DNA from: Trochalopteron elliotii
Taxonomy: Eukaryota > Chordata > Aves > Passeriformes > Leiothrichidae
Assembly (NCBI GenBank): GCA_024734555.1
Contig: JANPWX010000155.1
Location: 179,121-243,120 of the forward strand
Direction: 5' to 3'
Length of the DNA stretch: 64,000 nt
In this document: one piece after another, positions 24,973-38,194 of the stretch
Layout: each line of letters starts with the position of its first letter
Numbering within the stretch: the first letter of the stretch is position 1
Position numbers and translations under genes: made by a program
Notes under the pieces: model-generated
Told to the model about the DNA's origin: nothing
The model's database searches: none
What the model saw: only the letters and a program-made list of their open reading frames with translations

Positions 24973-26507
24973 AAAAGAAGATAAAAGCAACAGATGCCAA
25001 CAGGTGCCAGCACTGGCTGTGCCACCTCCCTGTGCCCAGGGCCTGTCCCCAGCAGTGGGTTCTGCCCTGGGGACCTGCACAGGCCAGGATGTGCTCATAG
25101 GGGAGTTCTAATGCCTTCAAATTCCATATTTACACTGGGAATACTTGGCAGAGTATTGGATAAGCACTGATGCCAGGTGGGCTTTTAGGCCAGGCCTTAT
25201 TTGTGCAGAGGGCACTGGCTGAACCAGACAGCTTCCTGGGTTTGTGTGACCTGGTGTTTACAATCTCTGGTGATTTTTTTATGAAATAGAAGAGTTGCCA
25301 ACACATCAAATAGAGGCAGAACATCTTAGCATATCCTTGCATGCCACGTTTTATGAGTGAAATCTGGGAATAAGCTAAAGGATTTTGTCAAAGTGAAATG
25401 AATGCATTTCATGTAGAGAATATTCCTGTTCTCTAACTCACAGCATCCCCACTCTGCCTTCCCTGTGCTCCTCTGAGATCACCCAGCACTGGGGGTCTCT
25501 CCAGGGTGCAGGACTGGGCTGTGGGATGTTAGTTTTCAGTGAATTTTTCCAGGACTGAGCACCCTGAGCACTGCTTGGTTTGATTTCACATTCCCTCTCC
25601 CACACTCAGTGCTGTCCAACATCTCTCTCCTCCTTCTCCAGGTCAGGTTTCTCAGGGCTGGGTGGACACAGGGAATGAGGAGGTGCTCTGCTTTCCCATG
25701 CCACGGAATGTGTGTGCACAGCCCTCCTTCCCACCCTCCCATCACTCCCTAAAGCTCATATAAAATCTATTTGTCCCTGGGGGATGACTCCAAAAGCCTT
25801 CCCTGCTGCCTGAGCAGGCACAGGCTGCAGGTGGATTTGCTGTTCTAGGGAGACAGTAAATCCTGGATGCTGGATGAAGTTTGGATAGAGGGAATGTTCC
25901 AGTATGACTTGGAGCTGAGGGAGGGCGTGCTGGCTTAACACCACCCTCCCTGTGATCTGCTGTTTAAAATAAAAGTACAGACTTAAATCTCCATTCAGCT
26001 TTTTCCTGAAGAGGAAAGAATTCTCCCAGCAATAAGCAGGTGCTGCTGGGGTTCAGATCAGCCCTTTTTCCAGGAGTTTCCATACAAGAAACCCTGTTAA
26101 CTTCAGTGTATAAACCACATCCCTTCTCGTGCACATCAGGATTCAAACATCTTGTAAATATTACCAGATAACACCTTCAGCAGCCTCTCAGCACCGTGTT
26201 TCCCCTCAGCTCCACCACTGCAGAGTCATTCCACCTCTCTAAAACCCGTGGAGAGATTTTAGGGGGGGTCAAGGCCATCCCAAAGATGCTTCATTAACAC
26301 GAGGCCTCTCAGTGAACAACATTGTAAAACCAACTCCAGCCCTGGCCCGCTGCCTTTTCCCCCCTGGCTGCTTCTGCTGCCCAGATGGCTCAGCCTGCCA
26401 GCACAGAGCATCAAATCATTTTATTCCTGTGACAGCAACTCGATTCCTGATGATATAGAATCCATATATTAACAGCATCTCATGGTTTTTCTCTTTTCCC
26501 CTTGCAG

Positions 26508-26579
26508 GAGTGAATTCCTCAGTCGTTGCTGATTTCATGCCCACGTCGTCATGGAACATCTCAAGTGAATTAGATAAAG
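26508..26579 (+). CDS. ROR1: ROR1 exon 2 (N-terminal extracellular linker)
   Basis: This 72-nt exon is bounded by a pyrimidine tract ending ttgcag and by the donor gtaagc. It enters with two bases completing a split codon, reads 23 codons (VNSSVVADFMPTSSWNISS, then ELDK) and leaves one base, so it is symmetric (phase 1-1). It encodes the segment between the cleaved signal peptide and the Ig-like domain. The PTSSWNISSEL motif matches the mature N-terminus of vertebrate ROR1. Two N-glycosylation sequons are visible (NSS and NIS). It is too short for any long-ORF search, and was found by looking for the expected junction with the Ig exon: the final G joins AC of the next exon to give Asp in DYFLTLDEP. 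The residues before PTSS are the part I recall as less conserved between species. Confidence 0.93.
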
Positions 26580-27659
26580 GTAAGCAGGCAAAAAAAAACC
26601 CCAAACCACCTGAAATCCGATTTTAAAATCTCCATTTTTCTTGACTTGACCAAATCAGCCAACAAAGGGGGTCAGGGGGTACTCAAGATAAACCTCATTT
26701 GCTGTGGGATCCTTGGACATTTCATTCCGTGTGGTTCTGTGATTTCTGGAGATTGCTGTGTTCATTTTTTGTACCAGGAAAATGTTCCACGTGGCAAAAA
26801 TATTTCAAGATGTTCCGTCACATGATTTTTCTGGTGGATCTGGTGGGATTTGAACTCAAAGTTCACAAGCATCAGGCACTCAGTTTGCCCTGACATGTTT
26901 TGTTATGAAATTTTGAGGCTTTAATAACACAAGATACATTTGCAGGTGGTAATTGGGTGTAATTTGGAGCTCTCTAAGGGATATATACTGTAAAAAAAAA
27001 ATGAGAGATTTATCATTCTCCTTCATTTTGTAAATGAAGCACTGCTAATTTCAGGCAAATTGCTGAGATTCCCTCATTGCAAGGCAGTGGCTGCAGCTCC
27101 TGAGTGAAACCTCTGCATTTTGAGGGTGCCCTTAACACCCTCACTGTGCAATTTGTCAACCATTTTTCATTTGCCAACCGTTTACTATTGAGATGGAAAT
27201 TTCCCACAGTGGAATTCTGCCCCAGATGGTTTCCCCAACTGTTTTTGTCTGTGTTTTGTTAATTTTTTTCTGAACATGTGTTCATAATGTTTGATGTTTA
27301 TGCATAAATATGTTTTCTGTGCTTAAGGATGAGGAGAATATGTAAGTCTGGGTACTTTAGGTTGATCCTTTCACATCTGCCTTCCCAGCAGGGAAGGAGC
27401 AGGACTTGCTGGTGATCCAGGACACAGTGGAGGAGATGAAAGTCAAAGGGCTGGTGCTTGCTGGTGGGAAAGGGAGAAAATCTTGTGGTCATTCAGCAGA
27501 GAATTCCCAAATCCCAGCAAATTGCTGAGGGAAGGTGGGTTAAGAATAGATTTCTTATCCCACTGGAGGGATTCATCTATGTGCTTATGGCAGGTCTGGG
27601 CTGTGCTCAAACATCCCAAAGCTGGGGAGAAGTGAAGGTGCTGCTTCCCCCAGGCAGGA

Positions 27660-27965
27660 TCATGGAATCCCAGAATGGTTTGGGTTGGGAGGGACCTTAA
27701 AGCCCATCCAGTCTCACCTCAGGGACACCTTCCCCTGTCCCAGGCTGCTCCAACCTGGCCTTGGACATTTCCAGGGATCCAGGGGCAGCCACAGCTTCTC
27801 TGGGAATTCTATTCCAGGGCCTCCCCACCCTCCCAGCCAAGAATTTATTCCTAATATCCAACCCAAACCTCCTGGCTTTCAGTTTGAAGCCATTCCCCCT
27901 TGAACTGTCACTAAATGCCCTTGTAAGGAGTTTCCCTCCATCTTTCTTGAATATACACTGCAGGG
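27660..27965 (-). mobile_element. CR1 LINE 3' portion
   Basis: Reverse-complement CR1: tggtttgggttgggagggac, caggctgctccaacctggcc, ccaggggcagccacagcttc, cctaatatccaacccaaacc. A possible small further piece lies at 28285-28330. Confidence 0.9.
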
Positions 27966-30900
27966 AGAGGCCAACTCCTGTTTTAGTCTCTGCAGTTTCA
28001 GCAGTGCCATCACCACCACCCAGATCTGCACTGTGGCAGCTCCAGGGAAAGGAGCCTGTTCCTTCCCAGGGGTTTGTGCAGCCTGGACTGTGCCATAAAC
28101 CTTGTCCAGGCCCCACAGGCACAACACACAACAAATATTAGATTCTGGAAGCATTTTTGATTAGCAAATTTGACTCCCATCTTCACTCCTCTTCATCATC
28201 CAGCTGTTGAAACCTTTTTCCTCTGCCACCTCTCTGCTGTTGACATTTAGTCAGAAATCACACAGACATACAATCCAGGACAGGAATTCTTCCTGATTCC
28301 CCATCTAAACCTGCTTTCTTTCCATGTTTCTTCCTTGTCTGGCAGCTTTCTTTGGTTTTTCAGAAAGCAGGAAATAACCAAATGGCCTAGAAAATAAAAG
28401 TAAAGGCCACAAATCCACTCAAAACTTCAGAACTGCCAGAGAAAGCAAAACTTTGACTTTGGAGAATTCGAGCAGAGCTGCCACTCTGTGCTTGAAGCAT
28501 CTCCCACGTTACCTCCATGGCACCTGTTCCTGAGCCGGAGATATTGTCAGGAGCAGGTAAAATGAACTTCTCTGCTTCTAATCCACCTGGAATGCGGCAA
28601 TTAGCAGCGCTTGGGCCGAATCCCGCATTCCTGGGGGATTACCGGCCCCCTTTGGCTGGAGCTGATTAGCATTTAGAGTGCTGGCAGCTCCCACATCTAA
28701 ACACGGATTTACATACGGGATTAAAAAAAAGGCGTTTGTGCCCCGAAAAGCTTCGTCAGAGGGGCGGCTCCTGCCAGGAAAATCACGCAGGTTTTGGCTT
28801 GTCTCAGGCACCAAACAGGGGTTTTCATGTGGGAGCTCCTGCTTCTCCTCAAAGCCTTGGAAGCTCCTGCTTGGATCAAGCCAAGCACACGCTGAGCAGG
28901 GCACTGGAAACCTCAGAGGGGAAAATGAGGCTCGGTTCCCATTGCTTTTGCATCTCAAGGAGTCCAACATCCACTTGTCTTCCAGCAGGTCACGCCGGCG
29001 TCCCGGTAAAACTCATTTTAAAGGCTGTTAAGTTCACCACATGAAAGTGCTTCCCAACCAGATTTCCCAATTAAATCCCTGCCTGCTCTAAGTGGCTCCA
29101 ACTCGACCTGCTGCCTTTTGGAAATGAGCATCTCCTCCTCCAGTGTGTTGGGCAAGGAGGAACAGCTTGGTAATAATATTCTGCATTTTGAAATAATGAC
29201 TTAATCTGGTGCTTTCCCTCACCGGGTGAGTTCTGCAGTGATTATCTTACAACTGAGCCCTATTCAGGTTTCAATTTCTATTAAATAAGCTAAATCGACA
29301 GCATTAAACAGTTGCCTGTTTATTCTTTTTAGCAGGAAATGAATTTAAAAGAGACGCAGCCACCCGTGAAGAGCTGTTGAAAGCAACGATTGATGGGAGG
29401 GAGGAGGTGGTTTCTCACCAAAACCTTAAAAAAACAAACAAACTGGGCATAAAAAATAAAAAATAATCACTTTTAAAACGGGGGAGATTTAGCTAGGAAC
29501 ATTTCTCTCTCTTTCCCTACCGGTGTGCAGAGGGAATGGCACGAGGGGAAAAGAGAAATGAAAATATGATCCTATAAATATTTAATTCTATCAGGAGAAA
29601 TAAGTGAAGTTGGAGGGGGAAAAGGGGGCTGGTGGCAGCATGTGAAACTTTTCTCTCCCAAATTTTTAGTTGATGTTCCCTTTGGCTGGGGGAGCCTGGA
29701 GCAGCCCCAGGTGGGAGATCTCCATGGGGACTGTGGTTCATTGCTCTGAGAGGCTGGGAAAAGCCTCATCCCTGTGTGCTCCTGTGGCACAGGGATTTCT
29801 CCCTGGATTTCTCCTTCCCTGTCTGTCCCCTCACACCAGCAGCTCCGCTCCAGCTCTTTGTTTGGGAAAGCTCCCAGTTCCCCATCTGTAGAAAGGTGAA
29901 GAGTCCTCCATGCAGCTGCTGCTATCCCCCAAATCATGGAATGAGAGGCTTTTCCTTCTTCCTTCCATCCCACGTCAGATTATTTCCAAAGAAATAGCTC
30001 TGAATTGGAATGAGAGCCTATTTACATCTGCTACACTGGAGGAATTGTTTAGGATCTCGTCATCCTGAGGCAAAGACAATATTGGAGTCTTTGCCAGGAA
30101 AGAGTCAGCTTTGGAATATTTCTATAACTGTAAGTAGGATTCAGTTTCAGTGGCTGTTCATTCTGCAGGGCTGAGCAGAGAATGATGCTGTCACTGCAGC
30201 TTCCATGGAATGGGTTCTCCCAGAGCCCCCTTTCCCACCTGCAGCCTCCTGCAGAGGCACAGGGATGTGTCCTGGCTGTGGCTGAGCTGAGCTCAGGGCA
30301 CTGGGGCAGGGCTGCAGCTCATTTCTTTTGCTGGTTCCTCCTCCCAGGATCTCTTCCCTTGCTCCTTTATCTACCAAAGAAAACCATTACTGTGAGTTTT
30401 TGCCTCTTTTCCTTTCATGGCCTATCAGCTCTGGCAAACAAATGTAAACCCTTGGAGCTCGGAAACCTTTTCTATTTCCAACATCCCTGATCCCAAGCCC
30501 AGGCTTGGAGCTCCCCACAGCCTCTGTGGGGCACAGCACTTCCCAGCCCCATGGTGCTCCCTGGAACAAACATTCCCTGGAGACCTTGGCAGCAGGAGTC
30601 AGGATTTTACAGCTGAAGATTCAGCTGTAAAGGAATATCGAGGATCAGCTCCAGCACCCCTCCCCTGGGATGGTCTGGGGATGCACAGCACAAAATGGCT
30701 CTGGAGGGTCCAAACAAGGGATGGGAGAGGTGCAGAGTTTGGGACTGTGTGTCCTGAACTTCCTGGAGATCCTGGTGTGGGCAGAACACTCCCTGGAAGG
30801 GCTGGACAACAGCTGCAGCACAGGAGGAGGAAAATGCAGACAGTGGAAGGACATCCAGGGGTGCAGCCAGGCTGCTGATGGAGCCTTTGGCTCACCCTCA

Positions 30901-31995
30901 TTGACAAATCCACCTTGGCACGTCCTTCCAGGCAGGGAAAGTGAGTTCTTAGAGGGAAAATCTCAGTGATCTCCCAGGGAGGATTTGACTCTTAGGCAAA
31001 CTACATCCCAAACAACACAAACACAACCAAACGTGGGGAAAACCGGGTGGATCAAGGCCTCCTGCCTTTGGCCCCAGCCCTTCAGAGATCCCAGATTCTC
31101 CTTTGAAATCACTGGATGTGAATCTGATACGTGTGCTGAAAGGGGAAGAATTACAGCTTTCACATTCATGCACAATTTACCTTTCTATTTTCCTTTACTA
31201 TCTGGGGGATATGGGGTAAATCAAGCTCCCCTGATGGGGCTCAGGGTTCTGATTCGATTTGTGGGGTCCTGTTAGTAGCAGGGCAGTAAATTACTGCCAC
31301 TTTGTTTGAAAATTTTTTTAGCCACAGTACATTAGCTCCTTTTGTTTGCTTTTCCACTGACGGAGTGCACGTTTTTATTTGAGAATTTGTGTTTCATGAA
31401 TGTCTCATTTATAAATAATACAGGGTGTGAAATTCGAAGGTCACAGGACACAGCCTGAAAACGAAACCACCCTGAGTAACTTTGGGCTTTCACAGCAAAA
31501 ATCTTTCACAAAAAGCTTCACTTACATCAGACTTTTTATATAATCTGAGTGTGTGTGCAGTGAATATTGACCATTATACATAAGGTAACTATATATAATA
31601 ACCTTTTCCTGGCTCATCCAGCTATCTTTGTTTATTTGAAAGATTGATAGATCAGAGGGTCAAGGGACGTGTTTTATTGTACGTTTCTGTTCCAAATTTC
31701 CTGACATTTTTGGTTGAAAAAAAAAATAGGCCTTTAAAAGGCACAGAAAGGGCTAATAAGAACCAGATCCTAAAGTGATGCTATGTCAAAATGTCAGAAA
31801 TAACAGCTTTTCTTTGACTCCACAGCATTAATCTTGAGGCACATACCTTTCCATACACCCTCCCTTTAATGCTTGAGTTTTTCTTTGTGGCTCTTTACTA
31901 CAGAGCAGCTTCTAAAGTGACAACAAAATCCCTTGATGGTTTTCAGTAGTTGGCTTTATAGCTGGATGTGGACATTTGTTTACCTATTCCAAATC

Positions 31996-31997
<2 letters not shown>

Positions 31998-32026
<29 letters not shown>
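31998..32026. repeat. Poly-T tract (29 T)
   Basis: The longest homopolymer in the window, followed by gtgataaag. No retroposed sequence with target duplications is evident next to it. Confidence 0.9.
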
Positions 32027-33185
32027 GTGATAAAGTTTAGAGGTTTCCTACTTGGGCTATAAAAAACTGGTTCCTGAGTAAAGAAAAGCTTCATTTCCCC
32101 TCAAAGTGACCTCTGAGACATCTGTCCTTAAACCTCAGAGTTGTCTGATGAAAGGAGGGGCAGAAGCAACTCCCAAATGCATTCAAGAGTTCATGGAGGG
32201 CAGTGAGTTGTCCAGTTCTCACCCAAAAGCTGTGGGATTCAGGTTCCAGATAATTTTTGGGGAGTCCAGTTTCTCTCCACAAGCCCAGTGCTGTCTCTAA
32301 GCTGCCAATTATCAGAATATAAAAATTAATTTTGAGAACCCCAGTGACAGTCACACATGGAGATCTGAAAGGCCACCAGGTCTCGAGCTGGTTGAGGTCA
32401 CTGAGTCATCCTGGGTGACACTGAACCCTCTGCATGGAGTCTGGGAAGGGAAAGTCCAGGACAGAACTTCCATGTGCACCCCAAATTGCCCCCTCTGAGG
32501 AAACCCACTGGAAGTAAAGCTGGGCAAGCTGAGGCAGCAGAGGGTTTCCTTTTGCCCCAGGACTGTGGACATTGGATATTTCCACGTGATTATCTGGACT
32601 TCTTTAACCCTGATATTGTTCAAGAGTTGCCAGATCATGGCTTGAGTGCAGCACTGTTGTTCCTCTTGTTAATTCATCTAAAATAAGTGAAATTCCAAGT
32701 GGGAGTTTTCCTTTCACCCCTTTTAATAACAAGGTCTGGTGATCAGACCCACGAGGAGTTGTCTTCCTTTGTGAGTTGTGGGCAGACCCAGCAATCCATG
32801 GTGAATCCTTTTTCCAAGGGATGTGTATGGCCACACTTCCATCAGAAATCCTGCTGCCTCCTTCCTTTCCATGGAGCAGCTTTCCATGGAGCAGCCAGCA
32901 AACCCCTCCAGCATCCTCAGTCTGGGTGGGCTCTGCGTTGCTGACCTTTGGAGCAAAGACAACTATTCCATATGGAAAATTTCCAGTGGAGTGAGCTCGG
33001 TGGTGGTGCTGATACTTGTGAGTGTGGAACACATCCAGGTGTGGCACCACACTGGACTCGTGGGTGATCCAAGGCTCTGAATGAATGAAAATGCAGATTT
33101 CCCAGAGACACTTTTGGGCATTTTTGCAGTGTGTGCCTTGATGAAGAACCAGGGAGCTGCCAAACCTTTCAGTTCACAAACATAA

Positions 33186-33310
33186 TCCAAGGCCGGGTTG
33201 GATGGGGCTTGATCAGCCTGGGACAGTGGAAACGTCCCTGCCCATGGCAGGGTTTGGTATGAGCTGATCCTTGAGGTCCTTCCCAGCCCAAACCATTCCA
33301 GGATTCCATA
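33186..33310 (+). mobile_element. CR1 LINE 3' end
   Basis: Sense CR1: ccaaggccgggttggatggg, cagcctgggacagtggaaac, ending agcccaaaccattccaggat. Short and diverged. Confidence 0.8.
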
Positions 33311-34639
33311 AATGCAATGGAATTTGAATTTATGGATTCCTGGAATATCGGTGTCCCAGTGCTGCCTTACTCCAGCCATGTCAGGTTCTGCTTTCTGTGC
33401 TGCTCCTTCAGGTTTGAATCTTCGAATCCAGAATTAAACAACTTCTCCAGGCCAGCAGCTGGAAAAGGTGTCCCCACAGCTGCTCGAGGAAAGGTCTGGA
33501 GATGTTTGCAGAGGACTGGGTTGTTCCCCATCTTTGATGGAAGGAACTTGGCTCACCAGCCTCTCTGGTGCACCTGGATTAAAGCTGGTTTAGGCTTGAG
33601 CAGAGACTTTAATTTTAGCTTCTCTTTGAATATTCCAAAACATCAGAAGGGCAGAATGAGAAGGATAAATGAAACAACAACTCTTCTCATAAAATGACCC
33701 TTCCAGGGTCTAATCCTGCCTCCCCATCGTGCTTTAAACACCTTGTGAAATCAGAAACATGCAGCACACACGGTGCTGGGGGGGAAAGGTCTCTCTGTGG
33801 CCAGCAAAATCCTCCTGCAAGCCAAGAGGGTGTTACTGCTCTAAGATGTGTCTTTGGTAATTTAAGATGGAGTAACCATGTGGTCACAGAGCAGATTAAC
33901 ATTCCTTGGCCAGCCAGGACGAGCTTTTATTTTGAAAGCCACCTGGGTTCCACTTAAAAGTAGTAGAGAATAGTGGAGGATTTATTAGGACTGGGCAGGC
34001 TCCTATTCAACAATGTCAAGGCAGAGCTGTGGAAATGCAGACACTTTTCTTCTTTGGAGACACACAACGCTCTACAGCTCGTCCTTGCACAGCTGTTGCT
34101 GTTCTGTAACATCAAACCAGCACAGAGTTTGGCCATGAAGGATACCTAATATTTGGGTTTTATATGCAGTGTCTCCAATTTATGTGCTCAGAATCATGAG
34201 GATGACTTATGATGTGTTGTGTTTGCCTTGGCAACGGCTCAAACCCAGAAATATATTTCAGGCTTGGCTTTCCAGATATTATCTCAAGTCATTTAAAAGT
34301 TCATTATAGGGCACCCGCTAGTGCTGCTCTAGTAAAGGGGCTGTCAGCATTTTTCAAGGGTTTATAACTCAGCCATTAAAAAAAAACCTCTCTGTGGGCT
34401 GAAACTTGGCATTCAGGGTCCAGGCCCAGCAGTAAATTGTTTTTACAAATTAAAAAAAAATCAGGTTGACTATTATTAAATTATAGGTGGGCTAAATTTT
34501 ATTTAGGGCTCTTTCAGGCTGTTCTCCCATACTTCTGTAAATTAAAACGTTTCCCAAATGTTTTTATAGAGTGCTACTCTAAAATACGGACAGGCTTTTG
34601 TTCCGTGCTTGAAACCCTGAGATTTAACTTAAAATATAA

Positions 34640-34960
34640 TAACAGTGCTTATCCCAGCATAGCACTTTTCACCTTCAAAGTGCTTTATGAGCATTATCTC
34701 ATTAATGTACATAGCAGCCTCCCCATGATGTAAGAGGGATTATTATCCTCACTTTATGGCTGGAGACATTGAGCCAAAAGGTTTAAGGCTGTTTTTAAAA
34801 GGCCTTAGTTGCACAAATCCCATGTGAGCTTTGATTGGCTTTGGGTGTCTACTTCCCTTTGGCTCTTCAAAAAATCACAACTGAGCTGATTCACCCAATG
34901 CTGCTCCCAGCCAGGATTCAACTCAGACTTTCCAAAGGCTGGTGCCACCAGACTGGATCA
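34640..34960 (-). mobile_element. Ancient MIR/CORE-SINE-like remnant (tentative)
   Basis: The stretch cttcaaagtgctttatgagc, cattatctcattaatgtaca, attattatcctcacttta, then gagacattgagccaaaaggt resembles the reverse complement of MIR-type (CORE) SINEs. A later piece around 34910-34955 (agccaggattcaactcagac) recalls the tRNA-derived head. Identity is low and a ~100-bp insertion or unrelated sequence separates the two parts. Confidence 0.45.
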
Positions 34961-35084
34961 CTCCCAGTTCACAAAAAACATCCTTTACTCTAAGAAATTG
35001 TTCTTTAGGTCAGAGGGAGTCCACTCCATCTGAAGAGCTCCTGGATGGCAGGAGAGGGTCAGATGAATTATGGTGAAGTGATTT

Positions 35085-35235
35085 GGATTTGGAAGGGACC
35101 TTAAAGCTCATCCTATGGGACACCTTCCACTATCTCAGGCTGGTCCAACCTGGCCTTGGACACTTCCAGGGATCCAGAGGCAGCCACAGCTTCTCTAGCA
35201 GGGCCTCCTCACTCTCACAGGGAAGAATTTCTCCT
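35085..35235 (-). mobile_element. CR1 LINE 3' end
   Basis: Reverse-complement CR1: ttggaagggaccttaaagct, ctcaggctggtccaacctgg, ccagaggcagccacagcttc. 5' truncated. Confidence 0.85.
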
Positions 35236-36011
35236 TTGATGGGCTTTGGAAGGTGAGAGACACCAATAAAAATACAAATGGGCTTCTCTCCAGCCCCTCC
35301 ACACCAGGCAAGAGCAGCAATGGGTGAGTTTGGTGCACGCCAGGGAAGGGATGCTCACCATGTTGTGTGCCTCAATAGCAATCCAAAGTTTTTGGGGAGT
35401 TCATTTTCAATTCCAAAACTGCTTTATCTCTTAGAAACATCTCCCAGGGCTCCCAATGGCTTCAAAGCTGCCCTGCTTAAATCTCATCTCAAGTGAGCTG
35501 CTTGATCTGGTTTATGATTCAGATGCTAAGTTTATGGATTTGAGGACTGATCTAGGGTGAATTTAGCAGATGGACTTGTTTTAGTGTTTCTACAGTAGCT
35601 CATGGAGGAAGGTGGAGAACAATTAGAGGAGTCAGCAGCTCCTGAGGCCACTTGTGTTGGTACTCACAGAGAAGTTGCAGCCATACTTTTTCACTGACTT
35701 ACGATTTCTACTGATGCTTCAAAATCCTTTTCCATCCTTTGGAAACCTGCCCTACATCCTCACGCCTTTATTTGCCACTCCTGTATTCCTCAGGACCTTT
35801 AAAACCTCCTGTTCACTGTGCTGTGTGTCAGCCAGCCCATCCCAGGGCTGTTTCTCTCCCTGTTAGGCTGGAGATGTCTGAAGCAGTCTCGAGAACATTG
35901 TCAGGAATTCTATAAATTCTAACATTGTCAGGAGTTCTATAAATGGCTGCGGTGCAGGAACGTAACCTTGGGTGATTAACTGCGGCTCTCCGGTCCCAGG
36001 CTGTGAGTGGG

Positions 36012-36900
36012 CCTTTATTAAACCCAGATTGTGCAGAGAGACCAGCAGTCCACGAGCTGGCTGCAGCTCTGCTTCCCAGGGAGGGTATGGCAGAAACATT
36101 CCTTGGGATGGAGCTTGGAGAACTGGGGAGATGGGGAGCTGAGGAGCCATTGGACACCCCTGGGAGACTTTGGACCCCGTTGTCTGTCCTCCAGGACTGG
36201 GATCTCTGCCCTTCTAAGCCTATCCTAAATAATTGGATCCATGGGAGTGTAAGAACAGCTGTATTTTCATAGAATCATGGAACGTTCAGGTGGGAAAAGC
36301 CATATTTCTTAAAGCCAGGTTATGTTGAGAGCCCAGGAATCCATGAGCTGTCTGCAGCTCTGCTTCCCAGAGAGGGTGTTGGGGTGGCAGGGCAGAAACA
36401 TTCCTTGGGATGAGCTTGGAGAAATGGTCCTGGGGAGCTGAGGAGAAATTGGAGACCCCTGAGAGACACTTTGGACCTCATTGTCTGTCCTCCAGGACTG
36501 GGATCTCTGTCCTCTTAACCCCATCCACAGATTTCCTAAATAATGGATCCATGGCAGTGTAGGAACAGCTGTATTTTCATAGAGTCATGGAATGTTCAGT
36601 TTGGAAGAGCCAAATTTGTTAAACTTCTTAAACCCAGATTGTACAGAGAGCCCAGGAATCCATGAGCTGTCTGCAGCTCTGCTTCCCAGAGAGGGTGTTG
36701 GGGTGGCAGGGCAGAAACATTCCTTGGGATGGAGCTTGGAGAAATGGTCCTGGGGAGCTGAGGAGCCATCGGACACCCCTGAGAGACTTTGGACCCTGTT
36801 GTCTGTCCTCCAGGGCTGGGATCTCTGCCCTTTTAACCCCATCCACAGATTTCCTAAATCGTTGGATCCATGGCAGTGTAGGAACAGCTGTATTTTCATT
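36012..36900. repeat. Tandem array A, ~310 bp unit x3
   Basis: Three head-to-tail copies (about 36012-36270, 36271-36580, 36581-36900). Each runs from a CR1-tail-like start (atcatggaacgttcagg) through cagctctgcttcccag, attccttgggatg, tgtctgtcctccagg and ends gtattttcat. The first copy lacks the CR1-like start. The third is followed directly by a minus-strand CR1. I do not recognise the non-CR1 part of the unit. The same repeat occurs at 39851-40641 in the same orientation. Confidence 0.95.
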
Positions 36901-37172
36901 GAACCATGGAATGTTCAGGTTGGAAAAGGCCTTTATGATGACCAAGTCCAACTACCACCACGTTCACCTCTAAGCCACATCCCCAAGTGCCACTTCCACG
37001 TGTTTTTTTAACATTTCCAGGGATGGTGACTCCACCACTGCCCTGGGCAGCCTGTTTCAACGCTTTACAACTCTTCCCACTGAATTTTTTTCGCTGATAC
37101 CCAATCTAAACCTCCCCTGGTGCAACTTAAGGCTGTTCCCTCTCAACCTGTCCCTTGCTTCCTGAGAGAAAC
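36901..37172 (-). mobile_element. CR1 LINE 3' portion, fused to array A
   Basis: Reverse-complement CR1: aaccatggaatgttcaggtt, ccacatccccaagtgccact, ggtgactccaccactgccct, acccaatctaaacctcccct. Its 3' tail lies exactly where the last tandem unit ends. Confidence 0.9.
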
Positions 37173-37590
37173 ACAGTTTCACACCTGCAGGTTAGAACTT
37201 AATTGAAAAAATACACGTGGGGAAAAAAAAATACCTGTGGGCAGGTCCCAGGTGCCAAATGTTTGTCCCAAGTGGCTCCTGGGACCAGGTGAGGACAGGG
37301 AGGCCTTGTTCAAAGTGCTTTGCAAACATGGGGTAAGTTGTGTGCTAAACAGATTAAAAACAAAGGCAAGAGATACTGCTCTCCACAAACCATAATGAAG
37401 GGAGGAGCTGGGCAAGCCAAGATTACAGGCAATAATTAGGGAAATGGCTTACTTAGGCAGGTTGGGTGGCTGAGCTGGTTTGGAACGTGCTGGAGGGTTT
37501 TTTTCACACTTTTAGAAAAGTTTCTTGCTGGAGTTAACTGCAGGTGGACTTGAGAGTGATGGAGCACAAGCAGCACAGCACCAGTTTGGG

Positions 37591-37737
37591 GATTCCCCAT
37601 CCCTGGAAGTGTCCAAGGCCAGGTTGGACAGGGCTTGGAGCACTCTGGGGTAGTGGATGGTGTCTCTGCCTGTGGCAGGGGGTGGAACTGGGTGAACTCC
37701 AAGGTCCCTTCCAATCCAAATAATTCTGTGATTCCAA
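37591..37737 (+). mobile_element. CR1 LINE 3' end
   Basis: Sense CR1: ccatccctggaagtgtccaa, ggttggacagggcttggagc, tail aataattctgtgattcc. Confidence 0.85.
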
Positions 37738-38194
37738 GTTGACTGACTGATTCTGGCTTTTCTTCACCTCCTGGTTTGTCTCTGAGAGTTCAGGAGTCAG
37801 ACACAGTTGGGATTTCTCATTCCTTGGCCACCCTGCTGGGACAGCCAGCAGCTGATGAAGGCCTTGGGCACCCACGGCCACCTGGAGATGAAAGCCTGAG
37901 GATTCCATTCCCCATCCCAAATCCATCCCCATCTCCCTCCCTGCCTTTAAAGGATTTAATGGAATGGTGAATACAGTGAACTAGGAATGAGCCTCTTCCT
38001 GAAGGATGCCCAGTGAAATAGCCCCTGACAGAAGGCAGTGCCCAGGAATTGATTAGGAGAGATTCATCTTCGTCATTTTAATTTAATTTGATTTTTCAGT
38101 CTTGAGCCCTATTTCAGATTGGAGTAGACTCTTCAGGACTCTTAGCCATGGAAACACTGAGTGAGAATAAAGTCTCCTTTCCCAGATATGATCC

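Larger units (their letters stand above)
1..26507 (+). other. ROR1: ROR1 intron 1 (3' part)
   Basis: No exon is recognised here. The repeats are listed separately. Stretches in which I see only ordinary AT-rich intronic sequence are 1-1302, 1416-2618, 2787-4560, 4717-12698 (apart from a short tandem near 6845, a TA run near 8605 and poly-T tracts), 13016-14160, 14805-15874, 16460-17608, 18027-20221, 20576-22964, 23209-24340 and 24973-26507. Candidate conserved non-coding blocks within them are given as findings. ROR1 orthologues have a very long first intron, so the promoter and signal-peptide exon being absent is expected. Confidence 0.8.

Noticed and set aside
34900..34960. Possible tRNA gene
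   Set aside because: The resemblance is limited to a degenerate B-box-like ggattcaactc, as in a decayed tRNA-derived SINE. No cloverleaf can be formed.
36003..37011. Several 90-140 codon frames with similar peptides
   Set aside because: They are the ~310 bp tandem repeat and CR1 read in different copies and frames. The same peptides recur in array B.
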